A DNA stretch of 64,000 nt from an uncultured Phascolarctobacterium sp. (GCA_947629685.1 CANREP010000004.1:31896-95895), one strand, 5' to 3'; shown: positions 42,601-51,462, counted from the first letter of the stretch. Notes: generated by a model from the letters alone, not told the origin. Numbers and translations: made by a program.

Positions 42601-43074
42601 GATGGGGTAGCCATATTGCTCGCCGAAGCTCAGTACTTCTTCTACAGATTCGACGTTGCCGTTACTGCCGGGAATCATCGGGATGCCGGCCAGCTCGGCC
42701 TGATGGCGGGCGTTTAATTTATCGCCGAACATGATGAGATGTTCAAGACGGGGGCCGATGAAGACAAAGCCTTCCTCTTCGCAGCGGCGGGCAAGATTGC
42801 TGTTTTCAGACAGGAAACCGTAGCCGGGATGGATGGCGTCGACATCGTGTTCTTTGGCAATCTTGAGGATGCCCTCGATGTCAAGGTAAGCTTCAGTAGG
42901 GCTTTTTCCCTCGCCTACCAGGTAGGCTTCGTCGGCTTTATTGCGGTGCAGAGACATTGTATCTTCTTTAGAGTATATAGCAACGGTACGGATACCCAGT
43001 TCATTGCAGGCACGGAAAACACGGATGGCGATTTCGCCGCGGTTGGCCACCAAGACGGTTTTAATTTTTTGCAT
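39634..43074 (-). CDS. pyc: pyruvate carboxylase
   Basis: A biotin enzyme making oxaloacetate from pyruvate, bicarbonate and ATP. The 1146 residues from the chosen ATG equal the usual single-chain PYC length. Biotin carboxylase is at about 1-450 (ANRGEIAIRVFRACNELG, GGGGRGMRVVR). The carboxyltransferase is at about 530-1000 with LITDTTFRDAHQSL. The C-terminal biotinyl domain has EAMKMET, the Lys being about 38 residues from the end. ATG at 43074 lies behind GGAGGAG; the ORF track extends 27 residues too far upstream. It probably feeds the succinate/propionate branch in this anaerobe. The upstream region holds two TGTATACA boxes. Confidence 0.97.
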   Translation of the reverse strand: MQKIKTVLVANRGEIAIRVFRACNELGIRTVAIYSKEDTMSLHRNKADEAYLVGEGKSPTEAYLDIEGILKIAKEHDVDAIHPGYGFLSENSNLARRCEEEGFVFIGPRLEHLIMFGDKLNARHQAELAGIPMIPGSNGNVESVEEVLSFGEQYGYPIIIKAVNGGGGRGMRVVRSADEVPSAYDMARSEAKKAFGSDEIYLEKYLQDPKHIEVQIIGDQYGNLVHLFERDCSVQRRHQKLVEIAPAFSLSVQQRQAICNAAVKLMKNVNYISAGTVEFLATGDGNFYFIEVNPRIQVEHTVTEEITGIDIVQSQIKIAEGYALHDPEIAIPHQEDIQYHGHAIQCRITTEDPANNFMPDTGKLIAYRSGGGFGIRLDGGNAFTGSVITPYYDSLLVKATTWGLTHQIAITKMLRCLKEFRIRGVKTNIQFLENVLQNEHFANGDYSTNFVDENTELFIFPKTLDRGTKLLSYIADITVNGYSNVGVQPKPDFAPLNMPKPFTGTPALGAKHILDARGAEGLADWVMDQKEVLITDTTFRDAHQSLFATRLRTNDMLKVMRDTAGKLPNLFSFECWGGATFDVAYRFLDESPWQRLAQFREAAPNIMLQMLLRGANAVGYTSYPDNVVKEFIKLAAKNGIDIFRIFDSLNGLDNMRLSIDTVRETGKVAEAALCYTGDILDPSRDKYDLKYYVNMAQELEKAGANIIAIKDMAGLLKPEAAFRLVSSLKSYVGVPIHLHTHEGSGNAIYTYARAIDAGVDIVDTAMSAMSSGTSQPSGSSLYYALSGHPRQPHLDVDAMNELSRYWETVRPYYKAADKTENFPNPEVYVHEMPGGQYTNLKQQAQALGIIQRWEDIKDMYHRVSMMFGDLIKVTPSSKIVGDMALFMVQNDLTEEDVYAKGDVLDFPASVVEFFEGRIGVPYQGFPEKLQKIILKGRSTITVRPGAVLPPADFDAVRIKLAEMGAPTTDEAVSSYCLYPKVFTDWVERYNNFGDVSVLDTPTFFFGMKPGEEIRVEIEQGKVLIIKLDHISEANANGMRTVSFEFNGLPREIEVKDRNAKTTNVSRKKADKSVIGQIGASLSGSVVKVLVEQGQQVTKGTPLIVTEAMKMETTLSAPIDGTVSVIHVAAGERVDSGDCLLEITPLA

Positions 43075-43104
43075 GATTAACTCCTCCTTCAGTGTTACAG
43101 AACC

Positions 43105-43133
43105 ATTGTATATAAAACTTTCTGCCTTTGCAA
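43105..43133 (-). promoter_or_regulatory. pyc promoter
   Basis: On the minus strand TTGCAA and TACAAT are spaced by 17 bp, about 30 bp before the pyc ATG. Confidence 0.5.
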
Positions 43134-43146
43134 TAAAATACAGCGA

Positions 43147-43186
43147 TGTATACATAATTCTTATTTCTGTCTGTACACTGTATACA
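43147..43186. promoter_or_regulatory. two TGTATACA boxes between pyc and ftsH
   Basis: Perfect 8-bp palindromes TGTATACA at 43147-43154 and 43179-43186, 32 bp centre to centre (about three helical turns). The same box occurs before ispE-gntR at 53813. This is typical of FadR-type GntR operators. Both lie upstream of the pyc -35. Confidence 0.5.
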
Positions 43187-43292
43187 TAGTAAAGAATTTA
43201 CAGCTTTTTCACTTGCATGTTTTTAAAGTTCGGTTTAATATTATAATGAATTATTTGATATAGATAACATATTTACCAAGGAGATGAATAAT

Positions 43293-45140
43293 TTGGGCGA
43301 CAGTAAGAAACCGCAAAAACCAATGATTTATTATTATGCGATGACGCTGCTGTTTATACTTTTGTTGAATACGGTAATTTTACCGACTTTTTTCAGTCCG
43401 AAAGTAAACGAGGTTTCCTACGGCAATTTCCTGCAGATGGTTGACGAGGGCAGAATTTCCAAAGTGGAAATCACCGACAATAAGATTGCGTCTATCTGCA
43501 AGGACGACGGAGAGGACAAAATCTACGTTACGGGGCGCGTAGAAGACCCGCAGCTGGTAGACCGCCTTATTAAAAGCAAGGTAGAGTTTTCTCAGGTCAT
43601 TCCTAAAGAGAATTCGCCAATCGTTAATTTCTTCCTGAACTGGATCATGCCGATTATGATTTTCTTTGCGCTGGGGCAGTTGTTCATGCGCTACATGGGC
43701 AACAGGATGGGCGGTAACGCCATGACCTTCGGCAAGAGTAACGCCAAAATCTATGTAGAGGCACAGACAGGCAAGAGTTTTGACGATGTGGCAGGACAGG
43801 ATGAAGCTAAGGAAGCTTTAATGGAACTGGTGGATTTCCTGCATAATCCTGACAGGTACAAGGCTATCGGCGCTAATATGCCGAAAGGCGCGCTCCTGGT
43901 AGGCCCTCCGGGTACAGGTAAGACGTTGCTGGCCAAAGCTGTAGCCGGTGAAGCAAAGGTACCGTTCTTTTCCATCAGCGGCAGCGAGTTTATTGAAATG
44001 TTCGTCGGTATGGGTGCGGCCAGAGTGCGCGACTTGTTCAAACAGGCGCAGGAAAAGGCTCCCTGCATCGTGTTTATCGACGAGATTGACGCCATCGGTA
44101 AAAAACGCGATACCGGCAAATTCGGCGGCAATGACGAGCGCGAACAGACTTTGAATCAGCTGCTTTCTGAAATGGACGGTTTTGACGGCAGTAAGGGCGT
44201 AGTAATCCTGGCTGCTACCAACAGGCCGGAAACGCTCGATAAGGCGCTGCTGCGTCCGGGTCGTTTCGACAGGCGTGTGCCGGTAGAGCTGCCGGATCTG
44301 AAAGGCCGTGAAGCTATCCTGCGCGTACACGCAAAGAACGTAAAGATTGCTGACAATATCGATTTTAATGCGCTGGCACGAGCTACTTCCGGCGCTTCCG
44401 GCGCGGAGCTGGCCAATATCGTCAACGAGGCGGCGCTGCGTGCCGTGAAGATGAAAAGAAGCTATGTGGAGCAGGCCGACCTGGAAGAATCCATTGAAGT
44501 GGTCATTGCTGGTTATCAGCGCAAGGGCGCTGTTATTTCGCCGGAAGAAAAACGGGTCATTGCTTACCATGAGATTGGTCATGCGCTGGTAGCGGCTATG
44601 CAGAAAAATTCTGCGCCGGTGCATAAGATAACTATTATCCCCCGTACTAACGGCGCGTTAGGTTATACTATGCAGATCAGTGAAAACGAATCCGTACTGA
44701 TGAAGAAAGAAGAGCTGTTTAACAAGATTGTTACGATTACCGGCGGCCGCAGCGCTGAAGAAATCGTATTCGGCTCTATTACCTCCGGCGCGGCCAACGA
44801 TATCGAGCAGGCCACCAAGATTGCCCGCAGCATGGTTACCCGCTTGGGTATGACAGAAGAGTTTGATATGATGGCTACGGAAATCATGAGCAATGTTTAT
44901 CTGGGCGGCGATGCGTCCTTGCAGTGCAGCGAAACTACAGCCGGCAAGATAGACGCCAAGGTGCTGTCCATCATTAAGGACGCCCATGAAAAAGCACGGC
45001 AGATTCTGCTGGCGAACAGGGAAAAACTGGACGTACTGGCTCAGTTCCTTTTGGAAAAGGAAACTATTACAGGTGAAGAATTTATGGCGCTGCTGCGTAA
45101 GGAAGAAGCCGCTGAAAGCGGCAGCCGTGAGCAGGCTTAA
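43293..45140 (+). CDS. ftsH: ATP-dependent zinc metalloprotease FtsH
   Basis: A membrane AAA+ protease degrading misfolded and regulatory membrane proteins. The 615-residue protein has two N-terminal helices (about 14-30 and 110-130), AAA+ domain with [10 protein letters not shown] and [12 protein letters not shown] region LRPGRFDRR, and the zinc site [12 protein letters not shown] at 43293 is read as start, because AAGGAG abuts the ATG of the ORF track (no spacing) and stands 9 bp from the TTG. A TATAAT at 43242 with a weak -35 lies upstream. It is divergent from pyc and followed by a strong terminator. Confidence 0.95.
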   Translation: MGDSKKPQKPMIYYYAMTLLFILLLNTVILPTFFSPKVNEVSYGNFLQMVDEGRISKVEITDNKIASICKDDGEDKIYVTGRVEDPQLVDRLIKSKVEFSQVIPKENSPIVNFFLNWIMPIMIFFALGQLFMRYMGNRMGGNAMTFGKSNAKIYVEAQTGKSFDDVAGQDEAKEALMELVDFLHNPDRYKAIGANMPKGALLVGPPGTGKTLLAKAVAGEAKVPFFSISGSEFIEMFVGMGAARVRDLFKQAQEKAPCIVFIDEIDAIGKKRDTGKFGGNDEREQTLNQLLSEMDGFDGSKGVVILAATNRPETLDKALLRPGRFDRRVPVELPDLKGREAILRVHAKNVKIADNIDFNALARATSGASGAELANIVNEAALRAVKMKRSYVEQADLEESIEVVIAGYQRKGAVISPEEKRVIAYHEIGHALVAAMQKNSAPVHKITIIPRTNGALGYTMQISENESVLMKKEELFNKIVTITGGRSAEEIVFGSITSGAANDIEQATKIARSMVTRLGMTEEFDMMATEIMSNVYLGGDASLQCSETTAGKIDAKVLSIIKDAHEKARQILLANREKLDVLAQFLLEKETITGEEFMALLRKEEAAESGSREQA

Positions 45141-45162
45141 TCGTACAGGAAAAGTAGTATAT

Positions 45163-45196
45163 AAAAACCACGCTTCAATTTTGAAGCGTGGTTTTT
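45163..45196. terminator. bidirectional terminator, ftsH / DUF523 gene
   Basis: A 16-bp perfect stem AAAAACCACGCTTCAA-TT-TTGAAGCGTGGTTTTT. Its end overlaps the last bases of the DUF523 ORF. Confidence 0.92.
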
Positions 45197-45683
45197 AGCT
45201 TTCCGTATCTTCTGCCAAGAGTTTCAGGAGTAATCCTTCTGTCAAATCTTCTTCGCTGTACAATTTGTAACCCATGTGGGCTAAATAAGCGGCGGCTACG
45301 CCCTGCCCGGGCAGGGCAGTTTTGCTGAAACTGCCGTCGTAAACCGCATGTACGCCGCAGGACGGGCTGCGTTCTTTAAGGATGACGGCGGTTATCTTAT
45401 ATTTTTTCGAGAGACTGGCGCAGACAAGCGCTCCGCGGCAGAAATTTTCGGTAACGTCAAGGCCGCTGCTGTCTTTAACACGGCACTGTCCCTGCCATAC
45501 GGCTGCGCCGCTGTCGTGCTGTATCTCAGCGGGGGGACGCGGGATGGGCAGCTGGCCGGCACATTCCGGGCAAATGGGAAGAAAATGGCCGCAGTTTTTA
45601 TATTTTACCAATAAAGGACAGGGTCTTGATTTTCCGTCAAAACGGGCGGGATTGCCTAACAGGCAGGAACTTACCAGGATCAT
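45195..45683 (-). CDS. DUF523 family protein
   Basis: A 162-residue cysteine-rich protein matching DUF523: N-terminal VSSCLLG, then PICPECAGQLPIPR, and KERSPSCGVHAVYDG. The repeated Cys suggest metal or iron-sulfur binding. Function is unknown; some relatives are fused to DUF1722. ATG after AAGGAGATGC. The gene converges with ftsH on a shared terminator. Confidence 0.85.
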   Translation of the reverse strand: MILVSSCLLGNPARFDGKSRPCPLLVKYKNCGHFLPICPECAGQLPIPRPPAEIQHDSGAAVWQGQCRVKDSSGLDVTENFCRGALVCASLSKKYKITAVILKERSPSCGVHAVYDGSFSKTALPGQGVAAAYLAHMGYKLYSEEDLTEGLLLKLLAEDTES

Positions 45684-45705
45684 GATGCATCTCCTTAGTT
45701 ATGGA

Positions 45706-45734
45706 TTGACTGGACGTCACACTTATGGTATCTT
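45706..45734 (+). promoter_or_regulatory. crcB promoter
   Basis: TTGACT and TATCTT are spaced by 17 bp, just upstream of the fluoride aptamer. Confidence 0.6.
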
Positions 45735-45741
45735 AATAAAA

Positions 45742-45828
45742 CAGGGAATGAAGTTCTCCCGGGATATTTAATCCGAACCGCTTTAAGCTGATGACTTCTG
45801 CTATGGGCAGGAGCATCGGCTTTTTTAT
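45742..45828 (+). ncRNA. fluoride riboswitch (crcB motif) with terminator
   Basis: The conserved blocks of the fluoride aptamer appear in order: GGGAATGAAGTTCTCCC, then CCGAACCGC, then GCTGATGACTTCTGC. The last block doubles as the 5' side of a terminator: GCTGATGACTTCTGC pairs with the downstream GGCAGGAGCATCGGC and is followed by TTTTTTATTTT. Fluoride binding should hold the aptamer and prevent the terminator, allowing crcB expression. Confidence 0.9.
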
Positions 45829-45849
45829 TTTCTGGAGGAGGTTTTATGT

Positions 45850-46224
45850 ATGGAGGGATTAGTTGGTATCGCTTTAGGCGGTGCGTTGGGAGCGGTATGT
45901 CGTTATGAAGCCGGGAATCTGGCCGTAAAGCACCTGGGGGACAGTCTGCCCTATGGAACCTTTATGATCAATCTGGCAGGCTGTTTCTGTATGGGATTCT
46001 TAATGACGCTGATTGTGGACAAAGGCTTGCTGCCGCCTGTCTGGCGTCTGTTTTTGTGCGTGGGATTTTTGGGCGGCTTTACTACCTTTTCTTCTTTCGG
46101 TTATGAAACACTGACCTTGCTTATGGAAGGCAATATCCTGATGGCTGCTTGTTATGCGGCGGCCAGCACGCTTCTTGGCCTTTTAGCAGCCGGTGTCGGT
46201 GTGCTCTTGGCTAATATTTTTTGA
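45850..46224 (+). CDS. crcB: fluoride ion channel/exporter CrcB (Fluc)
   Basis: A 124-residue four-helix protein of the Fluc family, which works as an antiparallel dimer exporting fluoride. Motifs are GGALGAVCRYEAG, YGTFMINLAGCF and FLGGFTTFSSFGYET. Only one crc gene is seen, consistent with a homodimer. ATG at 45850 follows GGAGGAGG. Its 3' end overlaps the convergent DMT gene by 42 bp. Confidence 0.95.
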   Translation: MEGLVGIALGGALGAVCRYEAGNLAVKHLGDSLPYGTFMINLAGCFCMGFLMTLIVDKGLLPPVWRLFLCVGFLGGFTTFSSFGYETLTLLMEGNILMAACYAAASTLLGLLAAGVGVLLANIF

Positions 46225-47082
46225 ATGCAGGTTGAGGATGATGACCGAAGCGAGGATGAGGATAATACCCAGCAGCTTCTGCCAGGTTACAGGCTCGCCG
46301 AAGCAGAGGATACCTACACAGGCGGCCACTAACGGTTCCACCGTAGCCAGGATGGATGACTGGGTTGCTTCTACTTCCTGCAGGCCGCGGTTATAGAGCA
46401 GGTAGGGAATGACGGCGCATAAACCGCCGATGCCGAGAGAAGCCAGCAGCGTCGTCAGATCCCAGCGGCCGCTGCCGGAAGAAAAGTCTGCCAGCGGCAG
46501 GGATGAAAGTGCGCTGAAATAAAAAGTATAGGCAGAAATAGTAGCGGAAGAATATTTACGGACGGCAAATTTACCGAAAATACTGTATAAAGCGTAGCCG
46601 ATGCCGCTGCCAAGGCCGTATAACAGCGCTGCAAAGGAAAAGTCGGCAGCAGTGTTAAAAATGCCTGTAATCAGCGCGCAGCCGGTAAAAGTCGTCAGCA
46701 GGGCGATACCTTTGGGAAGCGTGAAACGCTCATGGAACAGTATCAGCGACATAAGCATGACGAAGATAGGCGCCGTATAAAGTAAAAGAGCGGCTGCCGC
46801 CAGCGAACTGGCGTTGATGCAGTTAAAGTAGCAGTAGTTGAAAAAGGTGAGGCTGAGGATACCCGTACCGATGAAAAGCCAGAGATCCTGCCAACGGACA
46901 CGGAAATAGTCTTTGCCGAGTTTGACAAGGACGAGGGTAATACAGGCGGCAGAGGCCAGGGAGCGCAGCGCCACGATCTGCATGGAAGAAAATCCCTGCG
47001 CAGATAGGATTTTGACGAAAAGGCCGATCAGTCCCCAGAGGGAGGCCGCGGCAATAATATACAGATAGGCCTTGATTTTCAT
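46183..47082 (-). CDS. EamA/DMT-family transporter
   Basis: A 299-residue transporter with ten predicted helices in two EamA repeats. N-terminal ASLWGLIGLFVKILS and C-terminal QSSILATVEPLVAACVGILC are typical. Substrate unknown. AGGAG precedes the ATG. The tail of the gene overlaps crcB on the other strand by 42 bp. Confidence 0.85.
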   Translation of the reverse strand: MKIKAYLYIIAAASLWGLIGLFVKILSAQGFSSMQIVALRSLASAACITLVLVKLGKDYFRVRWQDLWLFIGTGILSLTFFNYCYFNCINASSLAAAALLLYTAPIFVMLMSLILFHERFTLPKGIALLTTFTGCALITGIFNTAADFSFAALLYGLGSGIGYALYSIFGKFAVRKYSSATISAYTFYFSALSSLPLADFSSGSGRWDLTTLLASLGIGGLCAVIPYLLYNRGLQEVEATQSSILATVEPLVAACVGILCFGEPVTWQKLLGIILILASVIILNLHSKNISQEHTDTGC

Positions 47083-47164
47083 AATTGACTCCTGTGATAA
47101 TAATCTTTTTTCAGTTTAGCACAATAATCGCAGAGATTCAAAGGCTATTGCTGGAAGAAAGTAA

Positions 47165-47196
47165 AAAAGGGAATACGTTTAAACGTATTCCCTTTG
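47165..47196 (-). terminator. terminator of sbcDC
   Basis: The perfect palindrome GGGAATACGTTTAAACGTATTCCC (47169-47192) is followed on the minus strand by TTTTTTAC. Confidence 0.85.
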
Positions 47197-47202
47197 CTGT
47201 TT

Positions 47203-50200
47203 TTATATGGTGGTTACGGCAACGGTGCTGCCTGGTCCTTGACGCAGCCTGTTCTTGCTGACCACTATTTTTTTGCCAATCATTTCTTTGAGGTCGCTGA
47301 CGTGGGAAATGATGCCTACCAGACGATTGTTCTCAGATAGCGTATTGAGGGCGCGTACTGCCTGGGTTAACGCTTCTCCGTCCAGCGAGCCAAAACCTTC
47401 GTCGATGAACATGGTGTCTAACTGTATGCCTCCGGCTGCCGACTGGACTTCGTCAGAAAGACCGAGCGCCAATGCCAGTGACGCTTCAAAGGATTCGCCG
47501 CCAGATAAGGTTTTGACGCTGCGTTCACTGCCGTTATAGTGGTCGATGACGTTCAGTTCCAGACCGGCCTTGCCGCGTTTGCTGCTGCCGTCGGCTTCAC
47601 GTTTGAGTTCGTACTGGCCATTGCTCATAGTCATGAGCCGCACATTGGCGCGGCGGATGATACGGTCGAAGTAGGTCATCTGGATATAAGTTTCCAGTTC
47701 TATCTTGCGTTTGCCTGCTAAAGTTCCGTTAGCCGTATCTGACAGGGTTTTCAGCCAGCCGTAGGCAGCTTCTGCTTCCTGCAGCAGCTGTTTTTTGTCG
47801 TTAACGGCAGCAAAAATCCTTTTATTGGCAGTATAGGCGGCAAAAACTTCCTGCTGCTCAGTTTCCAGCTGCTGTTGCTGCAGCTGCAGCGCTTTGCGCT
47901 CTTCTGCTAAGACGTCCTGCTGCAGGTTTTCTGTTTCTGACAGCTGCATAGACAGGGTGTTGGCGGCGGAGAGCAGATTGCTGTATTGGCTGGCAAGCAG
48001 CTGATATTTTTCGGCAGCTGTTTTTTCTGCAGTCAGCAGCGTTTCTTTCTGCTTTTGGAGAGCAAGCAGCTGGCGGGAGTTTTCTGCCTGGGTCAGCGTG
48101 CCGAGTTCCTGCTGCAGGGCAGCAAGCTGCTTAGCGGACTGTTCATGTTCTGCTGCCGCTTTGGCAAGTTCAAGAGCAGCGGCGGCAGCCGTCTCGGTAA
48201 GAGAGGAGGTTTCTTTTTCCAGCTGCGGCAATAATGTTTCCAGCTGTTCTTTCAGCAGCAGCTGAGTATGGTTATCGGCAAGCTGCTGCGCGAGCTGGGT
48301 TAAGTCAGATTCTAAGACAGATAAGTAAAGAGCAGCGGCAGCTTCCGGCTGTTGTTCAGTTGATTTCGCTGCTTCGTGCTGACTTAAAAAACTGTCAAGC
48401 TGCGCCTGCAGGTCCTGCTGCCTGCTGAGCAGGATGCTGCTGGCTGTGTGCAGCTGGTGCAGCAACTGCTCGCTGTCTGCTGTTTTCTTAGTCAGCATTT
48501 CTATTTGCTGCTGAAGATTGTTTCTTTCCTGCAGCTGTTGCTGCAGCTGCTGTATTTGCTGGGTGCTGCTGCTAAGCATGTGCTGCAGGGCGCTTTGTAC
48601 GGCGGCGGGAGTGGTTGCCGCCTCTTGCGTCAGCTGCAGTGCCAGCGCTGCCTGTTCGGCAGTTTTTGCCAGTTCGGCAGCCTGCTTTTCCTGTTGCTGT
48701 TTGTTCAGAGAAAGACGCGTGTGAAGCTGCTGCAATTTGGTTTTATTTTCATCTTGCTGCTGTTTCAGCGTTTGGACTTGTTCGGTCAGCAGATTTTTTT
48801 CCTGTATCTGCTGTTCGGTTTGCAGCAGCTGCGTCCAGCATTTATCGCAATATTGCTCAAGCTGTGTTTGCAGCAGCTGTATGGCGCTTTCCGGCAGCAG
48901 AGAGGTTTGCAAAGCGGACTTCCTGTAGTGCTGTATATCGGGCAGCTCGTTTAGCTCCTCGTTGCCAAGCAGACGGAGCAGCAGCTGCTGCTGTTTGCTT
49001 TCGGCATGGCTCAGTGCCAGCTTCTGCAGTTCGGCGGTCTGCTTTTCCTGCTGCTTCAGCAGCAAGGACTGGGTTTCTTCTGCCTGCTGTTTCAGGAACG
49101 GCAGCGAATCTGTCAGCTGCTGGGCGTCAGTTTCTTCATCAAGCAGTGCAGCGATACGGTTTTTGACGGCTGCTGTACGAGTTAAATACTGCCGCTGTTT
49201 TTGGATAATGATTTCATCGGCAAAAAGCAGATTTTCTCCGTCCAGCAGCTGTTCTGTTTCTTCCTGCAGCTGTTCCTGCTGCAGTTTGGCCTGACTGCTG
49301 AGGCTTATGACCTGGCTGTGGCAGGCGTCAAGCTCTGCTTTTAACGCGTCAAGGGCATCCTTTGCAGGTACCTGCTGCTGCAGCTGCGCCGGCTGCGGGT
49401 GATGGGTGGATCCGCAGACGGGGCATTTTTCGCCTTCCCGTAAGGAAGCGGCAAGCAGGCCGGCTTGAGCGTCCAAAAATAGTTGTTCCTGCTGGTTATA
49501 GTCAGATAACTGTTTGGTATATTTCGTTGCGGCGCTGCTGTAAAGCTGCTGCGTATGCGATAATTGCTGCTGCAGCTGGCTGCGGTTTGCAATTTGCTGC
49601 AGCAGTTGCTGGAGCTGCTGCATTTCGCCGTTCAAATCTGTCTTAGCGGCAGCGATGTTGGCCAGTGTGATTTTGGCGTTTTCAGCAGCGGTAAGCTGGC
49701 TGCTGAGACGTTCCTGTGTTTGCTGCAGCTGCGCCAGCTGCCCGTCGCCGTCTTTTATTTCTGACTGCAGTTTACTTTGCAGGGCTTGCGCAGCGGCAAG
49801 TTTAGCTGCCGCTTCGTTATAATCGGCTAATAAGTCTTTGAGGGCAGCGCTTTTATAGGACAGGGTGAGCTTGCTTTTTTCAGGATCGCCCAAAGCGGCA
49901 AGTTTTGCTGCGGCTGCCTGCAGGCTGTTTTCGATAGAGTCCTGCGCGGAACTGAGGGCGCAAGCGGACTTTTGGTCTGTTGCTGCCGCTTGAGCAAGCG
50001 CTTCCAGTTCACTTTCTGTCTGCAGCAGGCTGTCCTGCCATGAATGCAGGGCGGCGGTATGCTGCTGCAGTTGCAGTAATGTGATTTCCTGTTGTTGCAG
50101 TTGCTCAAGCTGCCGTTGTGTATCCTGCAGCAGTTGTTTGTTTTTGTCGGCAGCAGTTGTTTCTGCAGAAAGGGAATGCTGTTTTTGCAGTAACTGCTGT

Positions 50201-51462
50201 TTGGTGTTGTCCAGCTGCTGGAGCATTTTTGTGATTTCTGCGGCTTGCTGCTGCAGATTGTCGCGGCGATGGCGAAGCTGTTCTTTCTCAGTCCCGAGAT
50301 TGCTGAGACCGTCCAGTTTTGCTTTTGTTTGCTGCTCCTGCAGCTGCAGCTGTCGTATTTTTTCCTGCAGCTGCGTATGAGCCGCCTTTTTCTCCTCAAG
50401 CAGGTTGGCTTCCTGACGGCATTGCTCCTGCTTTTCTGCCAGCTGTTGAAATTTTTCTTCTCTGTCGGCAGCTGTACGGAGGGCATCGTCCAGCTGCGGG
50501 CATATTTCCGTAGCTGTCTGTGCCTGCCGCCAGGCTTGTTCGGCTGCCTGTTGCTGCGGCAGCAGCTGTGTCAGCAATTGCTGCTTTTCTGCCAGCTGCT
50601 GCTGCAGATTGTAATAATGACGGGCCTGACCGAGCAGCTGGTCTTTTTCCTGCAGCTTGGCTGCCAGTTCATCTGCCAGCTGTTTGTAGTGAGCCAGACG
50701 GGAGCCGTCCTGCTGCAGCAGTTCCTGCAGTAATTCCAGGCCGCGGGCCAGCTGCCCGGTAAATTTTTGTTCTTTTAGCTGGGTCAGTTCAGTTGCCAGC
50801 GCATTAGTGCCGGAAATATTGATGTTTTCCATATACTGGGCAATGCTGCGGCTCAGTTCTTCATATTCTGCGTTTTTTTGGCTCAGCTTTGCTTTGAGCT
50901 GCGCCTGCAGCTCCTGGTAGATGTCGGTATGGAAGATTTGCCGGAAAATTTCGCTGCGGTCAGAAGTGTCGGCAAGAAGTATTTTCTGAAAATCGCCCTG
51001 GGCAATCAGGGCGATTTGGGTAAACTGCTTATAATTCAGGCCTAACAGGTCGATAACTGCCTTGGTAACGTCTTTATACCTTGTTACCGGCTGCCGCTGG
51101 TCGGGGTAGAGCAGTTCGGCATCAGCCTTTTGCGTGGTCATACCGTTGCCGCGTTCTTTGGGACGTTGGTATTCTGGCTTACGGGTTATTTTATATTCCT
51201 GTCCGCGATATTCAAAGATGAATTCTACAAACGTAGGCGTGCCTGCCGCAGCATACTGGCTGCGCAGCATTCCTGCTTCACGGTTGCGGCCGCTGGCTTC
51301 GCCGTATAAAGCAAAAGTAATGGCGTCAAAGATAGTCGTCTTGCCTGCGCCCGTATCGCCGGTTATCAGATAGAGCCCATTAGAGCCCAGTTTGGTAAAA
51401 TCTATTTCTGTTCTTTCAGCATAGGGGCCAAAAGCGCTGATGATAAGTTGTTTTGGTTTCAT
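47203..51462 (-). CDS. sbcC: exonuclease subunit SbcC (very long, Gln-rich coiled coil)
   Basis: The ATPase subunit of the SbcCD nuclease that cleaves hairpins and blocked DNA ends. N-terminal Walker A is in TGDTGAGKTTIFDAI, the zinc hook is CPVCGS near the middle, and the C-terminal signature SGGESFEASLALAL and Walker B-like FIDEGFGSLD complete the split ATPase. At 1419 residues it is well above the roughly 1000-1200 usual for SbcC. The excess lies in the coiled coil, which is extremely rich in Gln and Leu (QQLLQ-type runs) and produces repeated CTGCAG in the DNA. sbcD lies immediately upstream. Confidence 0.92.
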   Translation of the reverse strand: MKPKQLIISAFGPYAERTEIDFTKLGSNGLYLITGDTGAGKTTIFDAITFALYGEASGRNREAGMLRSQYAAAGTPTFVEFIFEYRGQEYKITRKPEYQRPKERGNGMTTQKADAELLYPDQRQPVTRYKDVTKAVIDLLGLNYKQFTQIALIAQGDFQKILLADTSDRSEIFRQIFHTDIYQELQAQLKAKLSQKNAEYEELSRSIAQYMENINISGTNALATELTQLKEQKFTGQLARGLELLQELLQQDGSRLAHYKQLADELAAKLQEKDQLLGQARHYYNLQQQLAEKQQLLTQLLPQQQAAEQAWRQAQTATEICPQLDDALRTAADREEKFQQLAEKQEQCRQEANLLEEKKAAHTQLQEKIRQLQLQEQQTKAKLDGLSNLGTEKEQLRHRRDNLQQQAAEITKMLQQLDNTKQQLLQKQHSLSAETTAADKNKQLLQDTQRQLEQLQQQEITLLQLQQHTAALHSWQDSLLQTESELEALAQAAATDQKSACALSSAQDSIENSLQAAAAKLAALGDPEKSKLTLSYKSAALKDLLADYNEAAAKLAAAQALQSKLQSEIKDGDGQLAQLQQTQERLSSQLTAAENAKITLANIAAAKTDLNGEMQQLQQLLQQIANRSQLQQQLSHTQQLYSSAATKYTKQLSDYNQQEQLFLDAQAGLLAASLREGEKCPVCGSTHHPQPAQLQQQVPAKDALDALKAELDACHSQVISLSSQAKLQQEQLQEETEQLLDGENLLFADEIIIQKQRQYLTRTAAVKNRIAALLDEETDAQQLTDSLPFLKQQAEETQSLLLKQQEKQTAELQKLALSHAESKQQQLLLRLLGNEELNELPDIQHYRKSALQTSLLPESAIQLLQTQLEQYCDKCWTQLLQTEQQIQEKNLLTEQVQTLKQQQDENKTKLQQLHTRLSLNKQQQEKQAAELAKTAEQAALALQLTQEAATTPAAVQSALQHMLSSSTQQIQQLQQQLQERNNLQQQIEMLTKKTADSEQLLHQLHTASSILLSRQQDLQAQLDSFLSQHEAAKSTEQQPEAAAALYLSVLESDLTQLAQQLADNHTQLLLKEQLETLLPQLEKETSSLTETAAAAALELAKAAAEHEQSAKQLAALQQELGTLTQAENSRQLLALQKQKETLLTAEKTAAEKYQLLASQYSNLLSAANTLSMQLSETENLQQDVLAEERKALQLQQQQLETEQQEVFAAYTANKRIFAAVNDKKQLLQEAEAAYGWLKTLSDTANGTLAGKRKIELETYIQMTYFDRIIRRANVRLMTMSNGQYELKREADGSSKRGKAGLELNVIDHYNGSERSVKTLSGGESFEASLALALGLSDEVQSAAGGIQLDTMFIDEGFGSLDGEALTQAVRALNTLSENNRLVGIISHVSDLKEMIGKKIVVSKNRLRQGPGSTVAVTTI

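Noticed and set aside
41785-42717. 310-aa plus-strand ORF
   Set aside because: Antisense to the biotin carboxylase domain of pyc.
43147-43186. BirA (biotin repressor) sites before pyc
   Set aside because: BirA boxes have longer arms with a wide central gap; the sequence here is an 8-bp compact palindrome seen also before the GntR operon.
47866-50760. Dense CTGCAG repeats, considered as tandem repeat or CRISPR-like array
   Set aside because: They are Leu-Gln codon pairs in the sbcC coiled coil; spacing is irregular and in frame. No CRISPR array was found.
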